Source of the DNA: Chersky-840 sp963838775
GTDB lineage: Bacteria; Actinomycetota; Acidimicrobiia; Acidimicrobiales; UBA8190
Direction: 5' to 3'
Assembly (NCBI GenBank): GCA_963838775.1
Contig: CAWISP010000010.1
Location: forward strand, 1 to 64,000
DNA: 64,000 nt
The position numbers and the translations under genes are program-made. Below the pieces are notes generated by a model. The model ran no database searches. It saw only the letters and a program-made list of their open reading frames with translations, and had not been told where the DNA came from. Below are positions 58,792 through 64,000 of the stretch, piece by piece; within the stretch, counting starts at the first letter, position 1; every line of letters starts with the position of its first letter.

Positions 58792-60150
58792 ATGCCGGAG
58801 CGAATCGATGCCGACGTGTGTGTCGTGGGCGCCGGGTACGCCGGGCTCTCGGCTGCTCTGCGGCTGCACCAGAATGGCAAATCGGTCGTCGTCCTCGAGG
58901 CCCGGGACAGGATCGGTGGCCGAATCTGGACCCAGCACCTGTCCGACGGTACGGCGGTGGACCGAGGAGGTGCCTGGCTGGCCCCGAAGCACGAGGCGGT
59001 CTTCGGGCTCGCCCGCGACTTCGGCGTGCCCACCTACAAGACCTGGGTGCAAGGTGCACACCTTCTCGTCGACGAGGATCGGATGCTGCGCTACCGAGGG
59101 CTCATCCCGAAAATCAGCCCTCTCGCCGTTCTCACCATCGCTCTGGCCCAGGCACGACTCGACTGGACCGCCAGGCGGGTCCCCATCGACGCCCCCTGGA
59201 CAGCGAAGCGAGCGTCCGAATACGACTCACGCTCGGTGGCCTGGTGGTTGGAGCACAGCGGCGTGCGAACAACGCTGGCCCGCGATCTGTTCGACATGGC
59301 GGTACGTGGACTTTTCACGGGGAGTCTCGACGACACGTCGTATCTCCATCTTCTCTTTCTCGTCCGAGCCCACGGAGGCATCAACACGCTCTTCTCCATC
59401 AAGGGAGGCTCGCAGGAAAACATGATGGAAGGTGGAGCGGGGCTGATCGCGACACGAATCGCAGAGTCCCTGGGTGATCCCGTGCGCCTGGGCACCCCCG
59501 TCCGATCCATCACGCAGCGCGAGGACCATGTCGAGGTAGGTGCGCCGAACGTGACAGTGGCGGCGCGCCACGCGGTGGTGTGCGTCCCTCCGGTGCTCGC
59601 CCTGGAGATCGCCTTCGACCCCGTGCTCCCTGATGACCGACGGGCCCTCTACGCGAGCGCGATCGCCGGTCCCGAATCGAAGACGCTGGTGGTGTACGAC
59701 GCGCCGTTCTGGCGGGCCGACGGGTTCAGTGGGCAGAGCGCAGGGCCCCGTTCCGCGTGTGAGGTGACGCTTGATGCCTCACCGTCGTCGGGGACACCGG
59801 GCGTCATCGCCTCGTTCACGTTCGGTCCGGTGGCCGAACGTGCCTCCCACCTCGACCCGGACGAAAGGCGGCGTGCGGTCCTCGACGAGCTCACCGCCAA
59901 GTTCGGGCCGCGGGCGGCAGCGCCCGTCGAGTTCATAGAGACGGCGTGGTGGACCGAGCAGTGGACGCGTGGGTGTTCGATGGCGCACTTTCCTCCAGGG
60001 CTTCTGACCCGATATGGACCGCTGTTGCGCACGCCCTTCGGGCGGGTGCACTGGGCGGGAACCGAGACCTCGACGCGGTCCCATGGGGCCATCGACGGGG
60101 CCGTCCTCTCGGGGCAGCGAGCCGCGGACGAGATCCTCGATCGCGCCTAG
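58792..60150 (+). CDS. FAD-dependent amine oxidase (monoamine oxidase-like)
   Basis: Flavoprotein of 452 residues. It opens with the dinucleotide-binding motif ADVCVVGAGYAGLSAALRL, followed by VVVLEARDRIGGRIWTQHLSDG (the GG doublet motif); substrate-domain segments are GGINTLFSIKGGSQENMMEGG; and the C-terminal FAD site is GRVHWAGTETSTRSHGAIDGAVLSGQRAADEIL. This is the MAO/putrescine oxidase type, deaminating amines to aldehydes with peroxide release. ATG 58792 lies close behind TACAGT. A terminator follows at 60245. Confidence 0.92.
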   Translation: MPERIDADVCVVGAGYAGLSAALRLHQNGKSVVVLEARDRIGGRIWTQHLSDGTAVDRGGAWLAPKHEAVFGLARDFGVPTYKTWVQGAHLLVDEDRMLRYRGLIPKISPLAVLTIALAQARLDWTARRVPIDAPWTAKRASEYDSRSVAWWLEHSGVRTTLARDLFDMAVRGLFTGSLDDTSYLHLLFLVRAHGGINTLFSIKGGSQENMMEGGAGLIATRIAESLGDPVRLGTPVRSITQREDHVEVGAPNVTVAARHAVVCVPPVLALEIAFDPVLPDDRRALYASAIAGPESKTLVVYDAPFWRADGFSGQSAGPRSACEVTLDASPSSGTPGVIASFTFGPVAERASHLDPDERRRAVLDELTAKFGPRAAAPVEFIETAWWTEQWTRGCSMAHFPPGLLTRYGPLLRTPFGRVHWAGTETSTRSHGAIDGAVLSGQRAADEILDRA

Positions 60151-60244
60151 AAAACCCTGCTCATCGGGGTCGGACCCGCCATCGGCGGGGACAAGCCCAG
60201 CCACAACGCCATGTGGCACAGGTGCATGCCAACACGTCATGCTA

Positions 60245-60276
60245 GGGTGACAACCCGCTGGTCATCCCGATTTTTT
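60245..60276 (+). terminator. Rho-independent-type terminator of the amine oxidase gene
   Basis: GGGTGAC (60245-60251) pairs with GTCATCC (60261-60267), with one G-U wobble that exists only in plus-strand RNA, followed by CGA and six T (60271-60276). It lies about 95 bases after the amine oxidase stop. Confidence 0.65.
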
Positions 60277-60332
60277 CAGGTTCAGGTCATGTCCAAGACG
60301 GACCCGTGGGGATGCGGGGGCAGCTGTGCGAC

Positions 60333-60498
60333 GGGGCGTAGGGACCACCCGCCAAGGTCCCTACGCCCCTGTCGCGCTCGGGAAACGACCTTGTCCCCCC
60401 GGCGCGCCCCGCCACGAAAACGGAATCGGCGCCATGTCGAAAGCCGACATGGGAGCCGCCAGGCCTGTGACCTTGGGGGGCAGGGCCTGGCGGTTCCC
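60333..60498 (+). ncRNA. Cluster of three strong hairpins, candidate structured RNA
   Basis: H1: GGGGCGTAGGGACC (60333-60346) pairs perfectly over 14 bp with 60356-60369 around a nine-base loop. H2: CCATGTCG (60432-60439) with CGACATGG (60445-60452), eight bp, loop AAAGC. H3: 60451-60465 with 60484-60498, 15 bp, whose single G-U wobble pairs only in plus-strand RNA. H2 and H3 share two bases at their junction, so they either compete or stack. No coding frame covers the region and no T-run follows. Candidate ncRNA or an intergenic mobile repeat. Confidence 0.45.
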
Positions 60499-60770
60499 GC
60501 GTCGCTCTGGGCCGCCCGTGATCGAAGCTTCGCAGGATCCTGACTGCCAAGATCATGACCCGACCACGCGCCGGGTGTCATCCTCAACAATGACGAGAAC
60601 GCCGGTCTGACGCTACGGCACAGCTCACTGACATCAGGCCGGCGGCGCCTCACCCGCCGCTCCCCGATGAGCCGTCTCGCGCCGTGTGGACGGGTACCAC
60701 CAGCAGCTCTTGCTTTCTTCGATTTCGACTGCTTCGTCGTCAACCACACCGCCATCTCATCCGTGGAATG

Positions 60771-60810
60771 GCCGTGCTATGGGTGACCGAGCCGTGCTGT
60801 GGGTGACCGA
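60771..60810 (+). repeat. 20-bp tandem duplication at the 5' end of the SGNH gene
   Basis: Two 20-base copies differing at one position (GCCGTGCTATGGGTGACCGA and its GTG variant) at 60771-60790 and 60791-60810. The second copy supplies the GTG at 60799. Confidence 0.85.
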
Positions 60811-61713
60811 ACGGTGAGCTTCTCGACCCGGCTCAGGTCGCGGCGGCGGCGACTCCCACTCATGGTGCCGACCTTCGTCGGCATCGTCGTGCTCGGTGCC
60901 ATGGTGGTCGAATCGACCCCGGGCGGTCGGCAACACCCAGACCCGAGCACCGACGCTCGTCACAGTGCGGAAGCACCCCGAGGCGACGTCGTGACGTCCA
61001 CGACGAGCCCGGACCAACCGCTTCCTCCGCTCTTCGCGACCGCGGCGTCACCTCTCCGGGTCCTCGAAATCGGTGATTCGCTGGGGATCGATCTCGGTGA
61101 CCAGCTCCAGTCCCAGCTCGACGCGAGTGGATTGGCGAGAACCTCGGTGGCTGCTGTCGGTGATTCCGGCCTGTCGAATGAAGCGTATTTCAACTGGCCG
61201 GCACATCTCGCCAACCTGCTCGCCGCCGATCGCCCCCAGGTCGTGGTGATCTTCGTCGGTGCCAACGACGACCAGGGCATCGAGCTCGACGGTGTCGCAT
61301 CCGCGCCGGGAACCGTTGCCTGGGTCTTCGACTATGCCGAGCGGGTCGACGATCTCTTGCGAGAAGCCACCGGCGCAGGAGCCAGGGTTCTATGGGTGGG
61401 CATGCCCCCCATGGAGAATCCCGAGCTCAACGTCGCCATCCAACGGGAAGACGTGATCTACGAGCGCGAGACCGGGCGATTCCCGGGGGCGCTGTACATG
61501 TCTTCGGTTCCCGTGCTCGGCAACGCATCGGGTCTCTACGTGTCCAACGAGGACGTGTCGGGTCAACAGGTGTCGGTGCGGACGGACGACGGTGTGCACC
61601 TCACGCCGGCGGGAGCCGGGGTCCTGGCCCAGGCGGTGATCGGCACCATCGCCGTTCATTGGCACATCGCTCTTGCGGGTCCCCCGCCTTCTGGGTCGGC
61701 GACGACGACCTAG
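60799..61713 (+). CDS. DUF459/SGNH-hydrolase-like secreted or anchored protein
   Basis: Protein of about 304 residues. A basic N-terminus and one hydrophobic segment (LMVPTFVGIVVLGAMVV) act as signal or anchor; a Pro/Thr/Ser linker follows; the SGNH domain has VLEIGDSLGIDLGDQL (block I, Ser), SGLSNEAYFNWP, VVVIFVGANDDQGI (block III, Asn) and RTDDGVHLTPAGAGVLAQAV (block V, Asp-x2-His). Probably an esterase or acetyl-transfer partner acting on cell-wall sugars. Start GTG 60799 or GTG 60814; neither has a strong ribosome site. Confidence 0.82.
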   Translation: MGDRTVSFSTRLRSRRRRLPLMVPTFVGIVVLGAMVVESTPGGRQHPDPSTDARHSAEAPRGDVVTSTTSPDQPLPPLFATAASPLRVLEIGDSLGIDLGDQLQSQLDASGLARTSVAAVGDSGLSNEAYFNWPAHLANLLAADRPQVVVIFVGANDDQGIELDGVASAPGTVAWVFDYAERVDDLLREATGAGARVLWVGMPPMENPELNVAIQREDVIYERETGRFPGALYMSSVPVLGNASGLYVSNEDVSGQQVSVRTDDGVHLTPAGAGVLAQAVIGTIAVHWHIALAGPPPSGSATTT

Positions 61714-61859
61714 CCGGAATCCGACCAGAGACAGGGACTGGGACCAACCACGGCGCGGCCGGGACAAGGCAGGAGCGCCGCCCGAGGGCGGTCCGAGGGC
61801 GCCGACGGGGCGGTGCCCATCCCGTTCGGAGCTGGGGAGATCGACAAGACTGCCCGCAG

Positions 61860-62186
61860 ATGGCGTTCGGTCAACAGCCAGGTCCGCCCGCATCGGCGAG
61901 CCAGCTCCGGGATTTGCTGGCCCTGCTCAACAACGCAGGCCATGCGAGCTTCCGCGCCGCCCGTGGCCCCATGGGGTTCTCGCAGCGCCAGGGCTCTGGC
62001 AAGTTCACGAGCCACGAGGCGGCAGCGATGATCAGGCAGATGCAGGACGAGGAGTGCGGTTCGGCCCCCACAGTCGCCACCACACTCCCTCGCTTGTCGG
62101 CGGCAGAGCAGTTGATGCGTCGCATACCCACCCAACAGCTTGCCGCCGAGCTTCAGCGTCGGGGTTGGACCGTCACCAACCCTTGA
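61860..62186 (+). CDS. Small conserved-looking protein of unknown function
   Basis: Protein of about 108 residues: MAFGQQPGPPASASQLRDLL, LLNNAGHASFRAARGPMGFSQRQGSGKFTSHEAAAMIRQM, and a second helical part SAAEQLMRRIPTQQLAAELQRRGW. The QLRDLLALLNNAGHxxFRxARGPMGFxQRQxxGKF pattern appears conserved in actinobacterial small proteins as I remember them, with no known role. ATG 61860; GGGGAGA lies a little far upstream. Sits between the SGNH and cupin genes. Confidence 0.6.
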   Translation: MAFGQQPGPPASASQLRDLLALLNNAGHASFRAARGPMGFSQRQGSGKFTSHEAAAMIRQMQDEECGSAPTVATTLPRLSAAEQLMRRIPTQQLAAELQRRGWTVTNP

Positions 62187-62301
62187 TCCCGGGTTGGCCG
62201 ACCCTCGTCCCCGGCGGAAAGAGCATCCGGCGCTGGGCCATCTCGGCCCCGCGCCCTACAGTGCAGCCCGAAATCGTGCGGAAAAGCCTGGGAGGTGTGC
62301 C

Positions 62302-62736
62302 GTGATCCGGTGGGAGAGCGGTGAGGGAACCCGTCGTGAGGCGCGCGGGAGCGAGATGTGGTTCAAAGCCACATCGGCAGTCACACAGGGGCGATTCTCC
62401 TTGATGGAACGGACGTTGCCCCCCGGTGGGCGAATGCCTCCACCTCACAGCCATATCGGGAACGAGGAGGCGTATTTCGTTCTCGACGGGATGGTGGAAT
62501 TTCGTGTCGCCGATCAGGTCTTTCAGGGTTCGCACGGAACGTTTGTGTTGGTGCCGGCAGGCGAGGCGCACACCTTCGGGAACACGAGCACTGAGTCCGC
62601 TCGCCTCCTGGTCCTTCATGCCCCCGCGCTCGATGGCTACTTCGAGGATCTGGCGCGCCTGTGGGCGTCACCGGAAGAACCCGATCGCGAAGCGGAGCTC
62701 GCCCTGATGCGGCGACACGGGATGGACCCTGCCTGA
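62302..62736 (+). CDS. Cupin-domain protein
   Basis: Beta-barrel protein of about 144 residues with both cupin motifs: GGRMPPPHSHIGNEEAYFVLDGMVEF (motif 1, two His and a Glu as metal ligands) and GTFVLVPAGEAHTFGNTS (motif 2 His). The function cannot be set; a small metal-dependent enzyme or ligand sensor is likely. GTG 62302 follows GGGAGG. TACAGT at 62257-62262 is a probable -10 giving a leader of about 30 bases. Confidence 0.88.
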   Translation: MIRWESGEGTRREARGSEMWFKATSAVTQGRFSLMERTLPPGGRMPPPHSHIGNEEAYFVLDGMVEFRVADQVFQGSHGTFVLVPAGEAHTFGNTSTESARLLVLHAPALDGYFEDLARLWASPEEPDREAELALMRRHGMDPA

Positions 62737-62801
62737 GGTCGACCGGGGCCCTGCTCTGAACCGAACGCGGGACGGCACGGTCATGGCGTTGTCCCCGGGA
62801 C

Positions 62802-62957
62802 CTATGAGTCAATAACGTCGCCGAATGCGTCGCAATCCGCGTTCTCACATACGAACGCCGAGTCGATGACATTCGAGAGATCTGCCGGAAGGGCGGTCAC
62901 ACCGCATGACGGGCAGATGGGCGCACGCCCAATGTCTGCGTGGTGCGGTTCGCTCAC
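62802..62957 (-). CDS. Small zinc-ribbon protein
   Basis: Protein of 51 residues: VSEPHHADIGRAPICPSCGVTALPADLSNV, then FVCENADCDAFGDVIDS. Four Cys in CPSC and CENADC form a likely zinc ribbon. GTG 62957 lies eight bases behind a minus-strand TACACT, which supports the start and a leaderless transcript. It is divergent from the YHYH protein gene. Role unknown. Confidence 0.65.
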   Translation of the reverse strand: MSEPHHADIGRAPICPSCGVTALPADLSNVIDSAFVCENADCDAFGDVIDS

Positions 62958-62965
62958 AGACGAGC

Positions 62966-62971
62966 AGTGTA
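62966..62971 (-). promoter_or_regulatory. TANNNT -10 element (TACACT), leaderless type
   Basis: On the minus strand it ends eight bases before the GTG at 62957. Confidence 0.5.
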
Positions 62972-63050
62972 GGGGGAGGCCCCCATCGTGCAACTCGCCG
63001 AGGTCACCCGGTCGATCAGGAAAGATAAAGAACGGCCGGCCACGATCGCC

Positions 63051-63056
63051 TATCCT
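63051..63056 (+). promoter_or_regulatory. Probable -10 element (TATCCT) of the YHYH gene
   Basis: TATCCT lies 48 bases before the GTG at 63105. The same hexamer at 3711-3716 precedes the secreted-repeat lipoprotein, which also has a leader and a ribosome site. Confidence 0.4.
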
Positions 63057-63104
63057 GCGGGAGATCTGGCCGGGCTGGCTCATGATCTTTGGGGGAGAGT
63101 AGCT

Positions 63105-63989
63105 GTGCGAACACGCGGGTTCGTCCTCGTGGGCACCATCGTCGCCCTGACAGGTCTCGGACTTGGGACGGTCGCGTTTGCCACATCTCGCGCCAATGCA
63201 ACAGTCAGTGCGACGGCTATCCCCTTGGGCGACGGTCACATATCGAGCACTCCCAAGAAGGGATACGTCGATTCGTGTAGCACCACGTTTCCCCCGGCAC
63301 CGCCGAGTACCACCCCACCATGGATCAACACCACCAACCACACCTGGAACTCCGAGACCAAGGCTGTCGTCGAAGGGTCCATGAGCTGGCCTACCGCCTT
63401 CTACACCGCGACGCTCAGCGGTTCGACCCGAGTCATCAAGACCAACGACCTCCCCGTCGACCACACCACGGGCACCTTTCCCATTGCCAGTACCGACCCA
63501 GCCCACGCGTACGACGCCAATCCCAACTCAATCGCCCCCGACCTCTTCACGTGGGACCTTCCGGCTGATCCGGTGGCCGCACGGCGCCCCTCGTGCACCA
63601 GCCTTGGTCCCATCGGAGTCCTGAGCGATGGTGTCGTCCTGTACAACGCGCTCGACGCCAACGGTCGAGATGCCGCCGCTCACGAAGTGCTCGACAGCTG
63701 CGGCGGACATCCTGATCAGGCGTCGCGGTACCACCATCACGATGTTCCGCCGTGCATTCTCAGCGGCGCGACAGGTCGATCAACGCTCGTGGGATACGCG
63801 ATTGACGGATATGGAATCTATGTCGAACGAAATGCCAACGGGAGGTTGTTGACCAATGCGAATCTGGACAAGTGTCATGGTCGTACCAGCAAAGTCTTGT
63901 GGAACGGCAAAGAGATCCGCATCTACCACTACGACGCCACCCTCGAGTATCCCTATACGATCGGTTGCTATCACGGGACCCCGATCTAG
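63105..63989 (+). CDS. Secreted YHYH-domain protein
   Basis: Exported protein of about 294 residues. Signal peptide GFVLVGTIVALTGLGLGTVAFATS; mature part with two-part YHYH domain: SDGVVLYNALDANGRDAAAHEVLDSCGGHPD, then ASRYHHHDVPPCIL (the YHYH-type His cluster, here Tyr-His-His-His), STLVGYAIDGYGIYVERNA and IRIYHYDATLEYPYTIGCYHGTP, which holds a literal YHY and a final His. Cys pairs suggest disulfides. Function unknown; metal binding by the His cluster is likely. GTG 63105 follows GGGGGAGAG. Confidence 0.87.
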   Translation: MRTRGFVLVGTIVALTGLGLGTVAFATSRANATVSATAIPLGDGHISSTPKKGYVDSCSTTFPPAPPSTTPPWINTTNHTWNSETKAVVEGSMSWPTAFYTATLSGSTRVIKTNDLPVDHTTGTFPIASTDPAHAYDANPNSIAPDLFTWDLPADPVAARRPSCTSLGPIGVLSDGVVLYNALDANGRDAAAHEVLDSCGGHPDQASRYHHHDVPPCILSGATGRSTLVGYAIDGYGIYVERNANGRLLTNANLDKCHGRTSKVLWNGKEIRIYHYDATLEYPYTIGCYHGTPI

Positions 63990-64000
63990 CGGGGCGCGTC

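Larger units (their letters stand above)
60151..60798. other. 650-base gene-free region with terminator and hairpin cluster
   Basis: No frame here has convincing codon usage, start or homology. The first part ends with the amine oxidase terminator (60245-60276). The middle carries three adjacent strong stems (60333-60498). The last part holds a 20-base tandem duplication at the start of the SGNH gene. Confidence 0.65.

Noticed and set aside
60240..60250. TAGGGT as a promoter for the hairpin cluster
   Set aside because: The hexamer forms part of the terminator stem at 60245-60276, so it is better explained as terminator sequence.
60282..60755. Minus-strand frame of 157 codons in the gene desert
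   Set aside because: Arg/Pro-rich, low-hydrophobicity sequence that runs through the hairpin arms; no start signal.
1..64000. tRNA, rRNA, CRISPR arrays, prophage, toxin-antitoxin pairs, biosynthetic megasynthases
   Set aside because: Looked for on both strands; no cloverleaf with a T-loop GGTTCGA context, no regularly spaced repeats with spacers, and no phage or PKS/NRPS signatures were seen.

Overview
This is high-GC (about 70 percent by eye) actinobacterial chromosome, most likely from class Acidimicrobiia or a near relative. The case rests on gene content: an F420-type luciferase-like oxidoreductase, PspA with PspAA, RskA-type anti-sigma factors, a Ku protein, a UbiA/MenA-type prenyltransferase, TatABC, GTG and TTG starts, and a large share of apparently leaderless genes. 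No tRNA, rRNA, CRISPR array, phage or intact insertion sequence was seen. Genus-level placement is not possible from the sequence alone.

Layout. 1-14.3 kb: housekeeping and stress genes (DUF169, YjbQ, glutathione peroxidase, HAD phosphatase, an ECF sigma/anti-sigma pair beside a secreted-repeat lipoprotein, acyl-CoA ligase, PspA-PspAA, LLM oxidoreductase, two SRPBCC proteins, PPK2, a universal stress protein, UPF0502, a VOC protein). 14.3-20.1 kb: an AT-richer gap with one small gene, an APC permease followed by a decayed copy of its C-terminal half, a monooxygenase, a DUF899 protein, and an RskA/sigma pair whose sigma gene is frameshifted. 20.2-23.9 kb: a diiron ferritin-like gene running into tatA, tatB and tatC, then a lipoprotein lipase. 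23.9-29.6 kb: a glycosyltransferase island (GT4, GT2, methyltransferase-GT2 fusion) with relics of reverse-strand genes and an IS481 scrap. 29.6-38.1 kb: MFS, M48 protease, Ku, an ABC exporter, and an ArsR regulator with its permease. 38.2-47 kb: flavin split-barrel protein, split-barrel/UbiA fusion, Eis-like acetyltransferase, hydrolase, AhpD-like protein, ROK kinase, channel-like protein, DUF167. 47-52.1 kb: GH114 hydrolase, multipass membrane protein, MarR/DHA2 efflux pair. 52.1-56.6 kb: a long leader region with hairpins, group-2 sigma-70, FtsH. 57-64 kb: amidohydrolase, amine oxidase, a 650-base gap with a terminator and nested hairpins, SGNH protein, cupin, zinc ribbon, YHYH protein.

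Four patterns cross gene boundaries. (1) Eighteen starts (seventeen with 6-8 bases, one with 9) sit just behind a TANNNT hexamer, the signature of leaderless transcription. (2) Two of these drive mini-ORFs ending Pro-Pro-stop, whose stop overlaps the start of the main gene. (3) Several genes end in short tandem repeats that reiterate the stop codon in frame. (4) Many genes carry small indels, from assembly error or real decay. The best candidate for an undescribed element is the hairpin cluster at 60.3-60.5 kb; the mini-ORFs and the stop-iterating repeats come next.
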